Assembly (NCBI GenBank): GCA_017507125.1 | Contig: JAFWBQ010000119.1 | Location: forward strand, 1 to 62,526 | Direction: 5' to 3' | DNA from: Lentisphaeria bacterium | GTDB taxonomy: Bacteria; Verrucomicrobiota; Lentisphaeria; Victivallales; Victivallaceae | Length of the DNA: 62,526 bases | Shown here: positions 1 to 10,170 of the stretch, piece after piece | How positions within the stretch are numbered: the first letter of the stretch is position 1 | Layout of the letters: every line of letters begins with the position of its first letter | Position numbers and translations under genes: made by a program | Notes under the pieces: generated by a model | What the model was told of the DNA's origin: nothing | What the model saw: only the letters and a program-made list of their open reading frames with translations | The model's database searches: none

Positions 1-1562
<1,562 letters not shown>

Positions 1563-1568
1563 TTACGC

Positions 1569-1859
1569 TCAGCCGACGATGGCGAGGATGTCATCCTGAT
1601 TGACGACTTTGTATTCCTTGTCACCGACTTTGACTTCGGTGCCGCCGTAACGGCTGGTCAGAACGATATCACCCACTTTAACGTCAAAGGGGATCTTGTT
1701 GCCGTTGTCATCGTTCTTGCCGGTACCGAGAGCGACAACGCGGAATTCCTGGGGTTTTTCCTGTGCGGAATCGGGGATGAAGATACCGCCCTTCATCTGT
1801 TCCTTGTTCTCGCAGAGCTCCAGCAGGACGCGGTCGCCGAGGGGTTGGATGTTAGCCAT
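1569..1859 (-). CDS. groES: GroES co-chaperonin (10 kDa)
   Basis: Heptameric lid of the GroEL chamber. The 96-residue product has the usual family length, with the N-terminal [12 protein letters not shown] strand, a mobile loop around residues 18-30 ([19 protein letters not shown]) and the C-terminal DDILAIVG end. The start ATG (complement of 1857-1859) has an AGGAG-type ribosome site. It lies between dnaK (112 bases upstream, separated by a 9-bp hairpin) and groEL (39 bases downstream). I found no CIRCE element in front of it, so it is probably transcribed from the dnaK promoter region or from a promoter I did not recognise. Confidence 0.97.
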   Translation of the reverse strand: MANIQPLGDRVLLELCENKEQMKGGIFIPDSAQEKPQEFRVVALGTGKNDDNGNKIPFDVKVGDIVLTSRYGGTEVKVGDKEYKVVNQDDILAIVG

Positions 1860-1922
1860 TTTTTAATTCTCCTTTTATGAGTTGTTTTGGGATTGTTCCC
1901 GTTAAAATTTTTTGCAGTAACA

Positions 1923-1952
1923 GGTCTGAACCTTTTCGAAGCAGTTCAGACC
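1923..1952 (-). terminator. Hairpin between dnaK and groES (attenuator or processing site)
   Basis: Nine-base perfect stem, GGTCTGAAC at 1923-1931 pairing with GTTCAGACC at 1944-1952, placed 20 bases after the dnaK stop. No clean U-run follows on the leftward transcript, only an A/T-rich mix. It may partly terminate or protect mRNA ends, letting dnaK and groESL reach different levels from one transcript. Confidence 0.5.
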
Positions 1953-1971
1953 CGGTGTTCTCATCTTTCTC

Positions 1972-3867
1972 TTACTTGACAACTTCAGCGTCGATCACAT
2001 CGTCACCGGCGGGCTTGGGACCGTTGCCGGCGTCGCCCTGGGGCGGAGGAGTGCCGGCTCCGGCGGCCTGCTGCTGGGCGTAGACAGCTTCGCCCATCTT
2101 CATGGCGAGCTGTTCAAGCTCCTGCATCTTGGCTTTCATGCCTTCGGTATTGTCGTTCTTGATCTCATTCTTGAGAGCTTCAAGTTTGGTTTCCAGTTCG
2201 CTCTTGACTTCGGCAGGAACCTTGGCGCCGAACTCATTGATCTGCTTTTCAAGCTGATAGACCATGGAGTCAGCACGGTTCTTGGTTTCGACCTTGTCTT
2301 TCAGTGCCTTGTCTTCATCGGCGTGTGCCTTGGCTTCGTTGACCATCTTCTCGATCTCAGCGTCGCTCAGACCGCTGGAGGCGGTGATGGTGATGTTCTG
2401 CTCCTTGCCGGTGCCTTTGTCTTTGGCGGTGACATGGAGGATGCCGTTGGCGTCGATATCAAAGGTCACTTCGATCTGGGGCACGCCGCGGGGGGCGGGG
2501 GCGATACCGTCAAGTTTGAAGATACCCAGCTGTTTGTTGGCGTTTGCCATTTCGCGCTCACCCTGAAGGACGCGGACATCCACGGCGGGCTGGTTGTCGC
2601 TGGCGGTGGAGAAGATCTCGCTCTTACGGGTGGGAATGGTGGTGTTCCGCTCGATGAGCTTGGTCATGACGCCGCCCATGGTTTCGATACCCAGTGACAG
2701 AGGCGTCACGTCAAGAAGCAGCACGTCATTGACTTCACCGCCCAGCACACCGCCCTGGATGGCGGCACCGGCAGCCACGACTTCGTCGGGGTTGACGCCC
2801 TTGTTGGGATCTTTGCCGAAGATATTTTTGGCTGTTTCCTGAACTTTGGGCATACGGGTCATACCGCCCACAAGGATCACCTCTTTCACGTCGGATGTGG
2901 TGACGTCAGCATCCTTCATGCAATTGAGGCAGGGGATACGGGTGCGCTCAAGAAGAGGATCACAGAGCTGCTCCAGCTTGGCGCGGGAAAGGGTCATGTT
3001 CATGTGGACAGGACCGGAGGCGTTCATGGTGATGAAGGGGAGATTGATGTCGGAGCTCATGGAGCTGGAAAGCTCGCATTTGGCTTTCTCAGCCGCCTCT
3101 TTCAGACGCTGGAGAGCCTGAGCATCCGCACGCAGATCCACGCCGTTCTCTTTCTGGAACTCGTCGGCAAGGTAGTTGATGATGAGCAGATCGAAGTCAT
3201 CGCCGCCCAGCATGGTGTCGCCGTTGGTGGCTTTCACTTCAAAGACGCCGTCGCCCAGTTCAAGGGTGGAGATATCAAAGGTACCGCCGCCAAGGTCGTA
3301 AACAGCGATAGTTTCGTCGCTTTTCTTGTCAAGTCCGTAGGCAAGAGCGGCAGCGGTGGGTTCGTTGATGATACGCAGGACTTCGAGACCGGCGATCTTA
3401 CCGGCATCTTTGGTCGCCTGACGCTGACTGTCGTTGAAGTAGGCGGGAACAGTGATCACAGCCTGAGTGATGGTTTCGCCCAGGAAGGCTTCAGCATCGG
3501 TTTTCAGCTTCTGGAGGATCATTGCGGAAATTTCCGGAGGAGAGTAGCTCCGGTCGCCCACCTGCACATGAGCGTCGCCATTGGGAGCGCTGACGATCTC
3601 GTAAGGCACAAGATCACGCTCGCGCTGGGTTTCGGCATATTTCCGGCCCATCAGACGCTTGATGGAAAAGATGGTGTTTTTGGGGTTGGTCACAGCCTGA
3701 CGCTTGGCGGTCTGGCCCACCAGACGCTCACCGTTCTTGGTGAAAGCGACGATGGAAGGGGTCGTCCGGGCGCCTTCGGCGTTGGGGATGATCTTGTATT
3801 CACCGTTGTCCATGACAGCCATGCAGCTGTTGGTGGTTCCGAGGTCGATACCGAGAATTTTAGCCAT
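1972..3867 (-). CDS. dnaK: DnaK (Hsp70) molecular chaperone
   Basis: Cytoplasmic Hsp70 that binds exposed hydrophobic segments in an ATP cycle. The 631-residue length is normal. The actin-like ATPase domain begins [13 protein letters not shown] (residues 6-18) and contains the phosphate loop [10 protein letters not shown] near residue 191. The substrate domain carries [14 protein letters not shown], and the protein ends with [10 protein letters not shown], the usual extreme C-terminal motif. The start codon has a GAAGGAGA ribosome site. It heads the dnaK-groES-groEL cluster, and neither grpE nor dnaJ is nearby. A sigma-54-type promoter lies about 80 bases upstream (see separate entry). Confidence 0.98.
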   Translation of the reverse strand: MAKILGIDLGTTNSCMAVMDNGEYKIIPNAEGARTTPSIVAFTKNGERLVGQTAKRQAVTNPKNTIFSIKRLMGRKYAETQRERDLVPYEIVSAPNGDAHVQVGDRSYSPPEISAMILQKLKTDAEAFLGETITQAVITVPAYFNDSQRQATKDAGKIAGLEVLRIINEPTAAALAYGLDKKSDETIAVYDLGGGTFDISTLELGDGVFEVKATNGDTMLGGDDFDLLIINYLADEFQKENGVDLRADAQALQRLKEAAEKAKCELSSSMSSDINLPFITMNASGPVHMNMTLSRAKLEQLCDPLLERTRIPCLNCMKDADVTTSDVKEVILVGGMTRMPKVQETAKNIFGKDPNKGVNPDEVVAAGAAIQGGVLGGEVNDVLLLDVTPLSLGIETMGGVMTKLIERNTTIPTRKSEIFSTASDNQPAVDVRVLQGEREMANANKQLGIFKLDGIAPAPRGVPQIEVTFDIDANGILHVTAKDKGTGKEQNITITASSGLSDAEIEKMVNEAKAHADEDKALKDKVETKNRADSMVYQLEKQINEFGAKVPAEVKSELETKLEALKNEIKNDNTEGMKAKMQELEQLAMKMGEAVYAQQQAAGAGTPPPQGDAGNGPKPAGDDVIDAEVVK

Positions 3868-3945
3868 GATTGAATCTCCTTCATGTTCCGGAAGCCCTTT
3901 TCAATGGGGGCTCCCATTTGTTTTTATTGTTTTGCAAAAACATGT

Positions 3946-3962
3946 AAGCAAAAACCGTGCCA
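3946..3962 (-). promoter_or_regulatory. Candidate sigma-54 promoter for dnaK
   Basis: On the minus strand the sequence reads TGGCACGGTTTTTGCT, matching every defined base of the sigma-54 consensus TGGCACGN4TTGCW, with GG and GC at the required spacing. The inferred start of transcription is near 3936, giving a leader of about 69 bases before dnaK. A weaker housekeeping promoter overlaps it (TTGCTT, 17-base spacer, AATAAA at 3923-3928), so sigma-54 use is inferred, not shown. Confidence 0.6.
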
Positions 3963-4004
3963 ACATTGAAAGGAGGGGCGAAAACAGTTAAAAAAATGGG
4001 GATT

Positions 4005-4076
4005 TGTGCCAAATTGTCACACCTTGTGTGCCATGACACATCCCTGTGACACAGTGTGCCAAAGGTGTGACACACC
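4005..4076. promoter_or_regulatory. Cluster of TGTG/CACA dyads between dnaK and yigZ
   Basis: At least four dyads stand in a row: TGTGCCAAATTGTCACA (4005-4021), TGTGTGCCATGACACA (4025-4040), TGTGACACA (4045-4053) and GGTGTGACACACC (4064-4076). For leftward transcription they sit roughly 75-135 bases upstream of the inferred sigma-54 start, the usual place for enhancer-binding activators. For yigZ the last dyad abuts the -35 box, centred near -42. The binding protein is unknown. The halves resemble CRP/FNR-family sites, but the spacing is irregular. Confidence 0.55.
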
Positions 4077-4105
4077 TTGAAAAAGCTCCTTCCTGAGACT
4101 ATATT
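4077..4105 (+). promoter_or_regulatory. Promoter of yigZ
   Basis: TTGAAA (4077-4082), 17-base spacer, TATATT (4100-4105). The expected start of transcription, near 4112, is only about three bases before the ATG, so the message may be leaderless. Confidence 0.65.
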
Positions 4106-4114
4106 ATATATATT

Positions 4115-4702
4115 ATGCTTATCTTGAAACAACCTGCTCTTGCGGAGTTCACAGTCAAAAACTCCCGTTTTGTAGCCGAAGCCATCCCGGTGGATACACC
4201 CGAAGGCGCCCGGGCGATCTGGCACGCCCAAAAGGCAAAGTATGACAACGGCGGACATATCGTCTACGCCTTTATCACAGGTCCTCAGGGAAATGTGATG
4301 GGGTGCTCCGATGACGGTGAACCTTCAGGCACCGCCGGACGCCCCATGCTGGCGGTCCTCAAAGGCAGCGGACTTACCAATGTGATCGTCACCGCCGCCC
4401 GCTGGTTCGGAGGAACAAAGCTGGGCACAGGGGGATTGGTCCGCGCCTACTCTGACTGCGCCCGGCTGGCACTGGAAAATGCCGTCACCTGCGAACTGCT
4501 CCCCATGGCCCGTTTCGGCATCGTGCTGCCCTATAATTACTACGAACAGGCCAAACGCCTTTTTGAAGCCCACGGTTTCACGGTTCTTGCAGAAGAGTTC
4601 GGCGCCGCCGTCACCCTCTCCGGCGAAATAAAAGAAGCAGATGAGTCCCGGTTCAAAGAAGAACTTTCAGAACTCACCTGCGCCAAATGCCGCTTTATTT
4701 GA
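4115..4702 (+). CDS. yigZ: YigZ/IMPACT-family protein (UPF0029)
   Basis: Member of the IMPACT/YigZ family, whose human relative binds GCN1 and whose bacterial members have an unsettled, translation-linked role. The 195-residue length is usual. Diagnostic blocks are SDDGEPSGTAGRPMLAVL (about residues 69-86) and RWFGGTKLGTGGLVRAYS (about residues 99-116), followed by a C-terminal ferredoxin-like domain (about 135-195). The ATG at 4115 is the only N-terminal Met in frame that keeps the KNSRF start of the family domain. No ribosome site precedes it, which fits a leaderless transcript. It diverges from dnaK across the dyad cluster. Confidence 0.9.
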   Translation: MLILKQPALAEFTVKNSRFVAEAIPVDTPEGARAIWHAQKAKYDNGGHIVYAFITGPQGNVMGCSDDGEPSGTAGRPMLAVLKGSGLTNVIVTAARWFGGTKLGTGGLVRAYSDCARLALENAVTCELLPMARFGIVLPYNYYEQAKRLFEAHGFTVLAEEFGAAVTLSGEIKEADESRFKEELSELTCAKCRFI

Positions 4703-4707
4703 AAACT

Positions 4708-4745
4708 CAGTTCCGGCAGCTGCGGTCTGCGCCGGAACTGACTGT
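4708..4745. terminator. Bidirectional terminator between yigZ and the DUF4838 gene
   Basis: Ten-base perfect stem CAGTTCCGGC (4708-4717) with GCCGGAACTG (4731-4740), followed by a T-rich run on the plus strand. It lies between convergent genes. Confidence 0.75.
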
Positions 4746-4753
4746 TTTTGATC

Positions 4754-7672
4754 TTATTTTACTTCCATAAGAGAAATATCATCCACCCAGACGGTGCCGA
4801 CAGCGTTGAAAAGTCCCACACGGAAATAAGAGACTTTGCTTTCGTGGACCTTCGCAGAAGTGGTGAACTCAAAACTCCAGCTTGTCCAGCCGCAGCTGCC
4901 GTTGACCAGATTCTTTTCAGGGAAGAAGTGGTTCCGGTCATCCCAGATGTTGAGTCCGAAACCGCCGCCCCGTTTGACGGGTTTCACATTTTCAAGTTTC
5001 GCCACGCACTTCAGACGGTAGCGGGTGTTGGGTTTGAACTTGAATCGGAAATACTGGGTCAGCATGAAACTTTTGCCGGAGTTGGCAAAGAGTTTCAATG
5101 ATCCCGGAGCTGAGAAGAAAACCTTGTTGTCATACTCTGCCCGGTCGCCCTGAGCCTTGTAGGATTGAGCGATCCATCCGTGATAGACGCCCTTGATGTA
5201 GTGTCCCCAGTGGGTGTTGGTCTTGCCGTGTTTTTTCAGGGTATCAAAGGAGCCGTCAAGGATCAGTTCTTCTTTGGCGTCGATCAGCTTGCCGAAGTTT
5301 TCCAGATCGTGGAACCCCTTGGCGTAGGGACTCCAGATGTAGAGAGCATGGCACGTTCCCTGTTTGGCAAGGACACGGTTGCGGCAGAAGTTGATGGGGA
5401 ATCCGGAGCGTTTCAGACCGGGAAGACTGCTCAAAGGAATGGCGATCTTCACTGTGAAGCCTTTGGCCTGTTTCACAACAGTGACTTTGGCGTTGGAGTT
5501 CCACTTGATGTCAGGTACCCCCTTTTTGCCGAAGACCCGGTAACGCTGGTCGGTCAGAGAACCGGAGCAGTTGGCAAGAAGCTGATAATAGACCTTGCCG
5601 TCCCCGGCGGGATCCAGGAAAAGCTCCACAGAGCTGTCGCGCCACAAATCAGGATCATCAGGACGGCGTTTGGGGGAAATGAGCTGCTGCATCTCAGGTT
5701 CTTCACACTCAAAGGTCACTTCAAGGGCATCTTGGGTATAGGCGGCGGAAACAGAGGTCTTCACCGTTTCGCCGGTGGCTTTGCCGAAGGGGATGAGAGA
5801 GACCTTTTTCCCGGTGGTCAGAGAAAAGCTGTTGACAGCGGAACTGCGGTCAAGATAGTTCTTTGAGGCGGCGCGCAGAGGTTTCACAAACTCCCTGCGG
5901 AACAATTCGATGCGCCGTGCTTCAAGGGAGTTTGCTTTCACCTTTTTCAGTGCGGCGTTGAACCGGGCCTCAAGATCATTCAGGAATTTGGGGGAGTAGA
6001 TGGTGTTCCAGATCTCGTTGTCAGAGGGAATACTTGCCACAGGTCCGATGTCGGAGTTGATGACTCTGCCGGTGATCTTGTGGAGCCAGATGTTTTCAAA
6101 ATCGGTCATGATGGACTGCATCTCTTTTGAAGCGCCGCCGAACATGAGTTTGTAGAACTCATCCATGGCGCCTTTGTAGTCCATGTTGGAGTTCCAGGAG
6201 ACTTTGCAGTAGATGTAGTGGTTCAGAGCGAAATAGAGGAACCGGTCGCACTCGGACTCCATGAATCCGCCGAAAATATAGGGGGCGCAGCTCTGGTAGT
6301 ATCTGCCCACGGCCAGAGGCGTCCAGGCGGGGATACCGGGAAGGGACTGGGTGGAAACCTTGTTGGCGTAGTTCCAGACATGGACTTTTGCATTGAGTTT
6401 CTGAGTCCACTTTTTCAGAAGATCCAGATCGGCGGCGATGGCTTCAGGCTGAGTCTGCCAGGGACCCCGCTGCGCCAGCATCACCACGATGTTGTCCTCA
6501 AGTTTTTCTTCAGGAATGGAGCGGTAGGGCCAGTAAGCCATCATGCTCAGTTTGCCGGGGACACCCTCGGCTTTCATCCGTTTTGCCCAGGCGTTGACAG
6601 TGCCCCAGACCATCTTTGAAGCCATACCCTCTCTGCCTTTTTCCATCTCATACCGTGCCTTGCACTTGGAGCACTGGCAGGGGAAAAAGCTGTCCTGGGG
6701 CATGACATCGACATAGGGTTTGTGGAATGTGGAAATGGTCCAGCCGGGTTTGCCGTTTCTCTGGAGAATGTTCCGGGTGGAGGCATCCTTGCCGGTGAGA
6801 TAGGCTTTCAGATCCTGATAAAGCTCTTCGATGACGTTGCTTGAAAAGCAGATGTGGCCCGCAAAGTGGATATCAGGATCGTTCCGGCGGATGTTGTTGC
6901 GGGTGAGAGCAAAGTATTCAGGATTGCTCTTGCCGAAGCGCTGGAGCAGCTTGTTGCCGTTCATACCGTGACAGCAGGGGAGATAAGCTGTTTCACCGCG
7001 CAGACGCAGAAGGTTGATGTTTTTGGCAGGATTGATGGTGGCTTTGCGGTTTTCGCCCTCAAAGTATTCGCCGTCCCAGAAAGAGGAGTAGCGTCTGTGG
7101 GGCATGTCGGGGCGTTCAGAAAGATCGATCTCAGGAAGTTTCAGGCTCTTTTTGCGGGGGACGACCGTTCCCAGTTCGCCGGGGAAATAGAATCTTGCGC
7201 CACAGAAGCGCTCCAGAAACTCGTAGACGCCGAAAAGAGTGGCGCGCTCAAAGTGGAAACTCCACGCGCCCCCCCGCTGAATGGACCATTTGATGTTGGC
7301 TTTGGGGTCGTCTCTGCCGGCGATCACAATGTTTTTGCCGGAGCTTTTGATGTAAAAGCCATCCCGTGTAAGGGATTTGAGATCCAGCTTCAGAGAGTCG
7401 GCAAAGGCACCGGAACCCACATAGATGTTGTAAGCGCTGCCGGGGGTTTTGGCAACAGGGATCTGTTTGCCCAGGATCTGTGAGAGGAACGTTTGCAGCT
7501 CCTCCGCCGCAAATGCGGTCACAGGAGAGGTGTTCTGGAGAACGATCCTGACGTTGGAGCCTGTTATTTCGTGGATCACTTTTTTGCCGGAACGGTCATA
7601 ACGCGGTTGGGCCTGAAGCGGCACCATGACTGCTGCCGCGGCAAAAAGTGCGGCAAAGATAAATTTTTTCAT
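4754..7672 (-). CDS. Secreted DUF4838 protein with CBM9-like and C-terminal binding domains
   Basis: Large exported protein probably acting on a polysaccharide; the activity is unknown. Residues 1-21 form a signal peptide (MKKFIFAALFAAAAVMVPLQA). Residues about 40-160 resemble the N-terminal domain shared with alpha-glucuronidases (AAEELQTFLSQILGKQIPV). The DUF4838 core at about 200-560 includes CCHGMNGN and the paired cysteines CQCSKC near residue 330. A CBM9-like beta-sandwich follows near 660-800 (DSSVELFLDPAGDGKVYYQL), then a lectin-like jelly roll from about 810 to 972. It is the second gene of a leftward pair, 29 bases after its partner. A shorter paralogue lies at 58734-61130. Confidence 0.8.
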   Translation of the reverse strand: MKKFIFAALFAAAAVMVPLQAQPRYDRSGKKVIHEITGSNVRIVLQNTSPVTAFAAEELQTFLSQILGKQIPVAKTPGSAYNIYVGSGAFADSLKLDLKSLTRDGFYIKSSGKNIVIAGRDDPKANIKWSIQRGGAWSFHFERATLFGVYEFLERFCGARFYFPGELGTVVPRKKSLKLPEIDLSERPDMPHRRYSSFWDGEYFEGENRKATINPAKNINLLRLRGETAYLPCCHGMNGNKLLQRFGKSNPEYFALTRNNIRRNDPDIHFAGHICFSSNVIEELYQDLKAYLTGKDASTRNILQRNGKPGWTISTFHKPYVDVMPQDSFFPCQCSKCKARYEMEKGREGMASKMVWGTVNAWAKRMKAEGVPGKLSMMAYWPYRSIPEEKLEDNIVVMLAQRGPWQTQPEAIAADLDLLKKWTQKLNAKVHVWNYANKVSTQSLPGIPAWTPLAVGRYYQSCAPYIFGGFMESECDRFLYFALNHYIYCKVSWNSNMDYKGAMDEFYKLMFGGASKEMQSIMTDFENIWLHKITGRVINSDIGPVASIPSDNEIWNTIYSPKFLNDLEARFNAALKKVKANSLEARRIELFRREFVKPLRAASKNYLDRSSAVNSFSLTTGKKVSLIPFGKATGETVKTSVSAAYTQDALEVTFECEEPEMQQLISPKRRPDDPDLWRDSSVELFLDPAGDGKVYYQLLANCSGSLTDQRYRVFGKKGVPDIKWNSNAKVTVVKQAKGFTVKIAIPLSSLPGLKRSGFPINFCRNRVLAKQGTCHALYIWSPYAKGFHDLENFGKLIDAKEELILDGSFDTLKKHGKTNTHWGHYIKGVYHGWIAQSYKAQGDRAEYDNKVFFSAPGSLKLFANSGKSFMLTQYFRFKFKPNTRYRLKCVAKLENVKPVKRGGGFGLNIWDDRNHFFPEKNLVNGSCGWTSWSFEFTTSAKVHESKVSYFRVGLFNAVGTVWVDDISLMEVK

Positions 7673-7701
7673 GTTATATTTTCTCCTTCGTTATCTTTTT
7701 T

Positions 7702-9213
7702 TCAGCGGACTTCCACGACGATCCTGCCGTATGGTGCCGCAACTGAAAGTTTATTGCCTTTAAGGGTGAGGCCGGCACTCTTTTCAAGGATCACCGTTTT
7801 GGCGTCAGGAGCGAAAGGCAGAACATAATCCTTTACACTCTTGTGGAAATCGGCGTAAACTCTTGAACCTTCTTTCTGAGGGATCACAAAAAGAGCTGTG
7901 GCATCGCCGATCTTTTCGGGGTTGAAGTAGCAGCGGTAGCCTGTCATTTCAAAGACGGTTCCACGGGGGACGATTTTTTTTCCGGGTGCAAAGTGGGCGG
8001 GATAAGTTTTGTTCCATGCGGGAATGATGAATGCAAGGCGGTTTTTGGCACGTTCAGAGTGTTTCAGAGCGCCCACAGTGGGGTCAAGTCCCAGCACGTT
8101 GCCGATCTTGCGGACTCTTTTGCCCTTTTCCACTTTGCCCATGAATTCGATCCAGCGGTCGGGGAGGTCGGCGGGATCAACGAATCCCCCTTTGACGGCG
8201 ATCTCAAAGCGGGGGTTCTCTGCAGTTTTGCCCCGGCGCTTGAAGGTCATATCCTGCACGCCCTCAAAATCATAGGGACGGGTGTCGGCAACGATTTTGC
8301 CATTCTTGCGCAGAAAAACCTGAGCCCCTTTACCCGGACTCTTCTCTGAGAGCTGGAACTTCTTGACTTTAGGAATATATTTTTCGTAGAAGTCATAGGT
8401 TTTTCCCATTTCCATGTCGCTGTCCTGCATGGTGGAGATCCCCATGATATTGAGGTCGCAAGTGAGAGTGATTTTGCACTCTGCACGGCAGGATCCGTTT
8501 GGATAGAAGTTGTAGACGTAATCCCAGACGCAGTAGAAGTCATTGACCTTGTCATGCTGCAGTCCAGTTGCCATAAGCGCGTCAAAGGTGCAGATGCCGG
8601 TCTTTTCGATAACGGTCACTTCGGTGCCCTTGAGGATCTTGTTTTGGGGGAAAGGTTTCCCATCCAGCAGATAGACGCGGCTCAAAGTCCGGGTCGCCTG
8701 AAAGTTGTTGAACGCTTTCACCGCCGTGGCTTTGGGAACCGCCGCCTTTCTGATGGCAGGCAGAACGCAGAACTTATCTTTTGAGGGAACTTTGCAGATC
8801 CAGTGGGTCTCATCAAATTTTTTGCCGATGTCGGCTTTGGTGTATCCGTGACCGGGCATGGTGATCTCAGAGCCGCCGTATCCGTGGTTGCCGCTGAGGA
8901 TATAGACTCCTTTCCGGGGCGCTTCTGGGTAGCTGTGCATGACGCCGGTGGAGTCCCCGCACCAGTGGAAACGTCCGTAATATTTCCCTTTCAGCATGAT
9001 GTCGCTGTCGGGGATCTTTTTATCCACCAGAGCGGAGTAGGAGTAATTGAACTGTTTGTTCCCTCCCAGTCCGCAAATACGGAGGAGGTCGGTTTTTTCA
9101 TCCCATGAACTCCGCATGTAAAGGGCATTGCCCCTCAGACAGACGGTCATCTTTTCCGCCCCTGTCAGCGCCGCCGCCGCAAGGAGAAGAAGTACAAAAA
9201 AATACTTTTTCAT
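7702..9213 (-). CDS. Secreted protein of unknown function
   Basis: I do not recognise the family. The longest frame opens at 9321, but the ATG at 9213 is chosen because a strong AGGAAAGG ribosome site precedes it and it starts directly with a signal peptide (MKKYFFVLLLLAAAALTGA). The mature protein of about 480 residues is soluble, beta-rich in appearance, and lacks cysteine pairs or repeats of note. Blocks that may help a search are LPDRWIEFMGKVEKGKRVRK (near residue 355) and GYRCYFNPEKIGDATALFVI (near 435). It heads a two-gene unit with the DUF4838 gene, suggesting a joint extracellular role. Confidence 0.75.
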   Translation of the reverse strand: MKKYFFVLLLLAAAALTGAEKMTVCLRGNALYMRSSWDEKTDLLRICGLGGNKQFNYSYSALVDKKIPDSDIMLKGKYYGRFHWCGDSTGVMHSYPEAPRKGVYILSGNHGYGGSEITMPGHGYTKADIGKKFDETHWICKVPSKDKFCVLPAIRKAAVPKATAVKAFNNFQATRTLSRVYLLDGKPFPQNKILKGTEVTVIEKTGICTFDALMATGLQHDKVNDFYCVWDYVYNFYPNGSCRAECKITLTCDLNIMGISTMQDSDMEMGKTYDFYEKYIPKVKKFQLSEKSPGKGAQVFLRKNGKIVADTRPYDFEGVQDMTFKRRGKTAENPRFEIAVKGGFVDPADLPDRWIEFMGKVEKGKRVRKIGNVLGLDPTVGALKHSERAKNRLAFIIPAWNKTYPAHFAPGKKIVPRGTVFEMTGYRCYFNPEKIGDATALFVIPQKEGSRVYADFHKSVKDYVLPFAPDAKTVILEKSAGLTLKGNKLSVAAPYGRIVVEVR

Positions 9214-9259
9214 CTTTTTTCCTTTCCTGATACTGTGTCGCAGTTGCAAAGTGCTATTT

Positions 9260-9288
9260 AAGATAATCTGTAAACAGGCTGTTTTCAA
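9260..9288 (-). promoter_or_regulatory. Promoter of the leftward secreted-protein operon
   Basis: On the minus strand: TTGAAA (complement of 9283-9288), 17-base spacer, TATCTT (complement of 9260-9265). The start of transcription would be near 9253, about 40 bases before the ATG at 9213. Confidence 0.65.
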
Positions 9289-9339
9289 TCCCTTTTTACA
9301 CAAAAAGAGAACTTTCTTCACTTTTTTGACAATGGATGG

Positions 9340-9373
9340 TGGAAAAATCAGAAAAACTGTGCTATCTTATAGC
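9340..9373 (+). promoter_or_regulatory. Promoter of the GDPD-paaK unit, with a dyad over the -10 box
   Basis: TGGAAA (9340-9345), 17-base spacer, TATCTT (9363-9368). The -10 box is embedded in the dyad GCTATCTTATAGC (9361-9373), which could be an operator or chance. A strong AGGAG ribosome site follows at 9391-9395. Confidence 0.55.
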
Positions 9374-9406
9374 CAATTGTTGTTTTTTTAAGGAGTTTTT
9401 ATCATT

Positions 9407-10138
9407 ATGGCAACCAAATGGATCTCTCACCGGGGAGAGTCTTATGACGCTCCGGAAAATACTGTGCCGGCATTCCGCCTGTCACAGGAAAAGAAAACCG
9501 ACGGCATGGAGTGCGATATCTACTTTACCAATGACGGTAAAGTCGTCTGCAATCATGACGGCGATACCGGGAGAGTCTCCGGAAACTTTATCAAGGCAAG
9601 CGTCTCCGAAAGTTCCTTTGCCGGATTGCAGTGCATTGATGTTTCCAACGGCAAAAAAGGGTATGAAGGGACCCGCATCCCCCTCTTTATTGATACGCTT
9701 CCCTACCTGGGCGAAGGGCGCGAATACTATGTGGAGATCAAAAAAGGCGATCTCAACATGGCTCCCGAACTGATCCGCATCATCGACAACTCTGATGTGC
9801 CTCAGGAGCAGATCGTCATGATCTGCTTTGACGACGCTGTGGTGAAGTTCTATAAGGAACTTGCCCCTGAACGCAAGGCTCTGCTGCTGGTGGGGGGCAA
9901 CCCCGTCCCCGACGCTGACGTTGTCATCGAAAGACTCAAAGCCTGTCACGCTGACGGCGTGGATATCCGTTTTGCAGACAATATCGACGAAGAGTATGTG
10001 GCAGCCATCCGCGCTGCCGGATTCAGCTTCGCCGTCTGGACCGTTGATACCCCCGACACGGCAAAGAAATACCTTGACCTCAAGGTGGATGCCATCACCA
10101 GCAACCGTGCCGCATGGCTGCAGGAAATGTTCCGCTGA
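9407..10138 (+). CDS. Glycerophosphodiester phosphodiesterase family protein
   Basis: Hydrolyses glycerophosphodiesters from phospholipid breakdown to glycerol 3-phosphate and an alcohol. The 243-residue protein is a single GDPD TIM barrel with the catalytic pattern HRGESYDAPENT (residues 8-19), ECDIYFTNDGKVVCNHDGD (about 35-53, Glu and Asp metal ligands plus catalytic His) and the late VWTVDTPDTAKKYLDL block. No signal peptide is present, so a cytoplasmic UgpQ-like form is more likely than a periplasmic GlpQ-like form. It is first in a pair with paaK, 32 bases apart. Confidence 0.88.
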   Translation: MATKWISHRGESYDAPENTVPAFRLSQEKKTDGMECDIYFTNDGKVVCNHDGDTGRVSGNFIKASVSESSFAGLQCIDVSNGKKGYEGTRIPLFIDTLPYLGEGREYYVEIKKGDLNMAPELIRIIDNSDVPQEQIVMICFDDAVVKFYKELAPERKALLLVGGNPVPDADVVIERLKACHADGVDIRFADNIDEEYVAAIRAAGFSFAVWTVDTPDTAKKYLDLKVDAITSNRAAWLQEMFR

Positions 10139-10170
10139 TGCAATGTAATTGAAGGAAGCATTTTAACACT

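Noticed and set aside
3868..4114. CIRCE/HrcA operator in front of dnaK
   Set aside because: The TTAGCACTC-N9-GAGTGCTAA pattern is absent; the dyads present are TGTG/CACA type.
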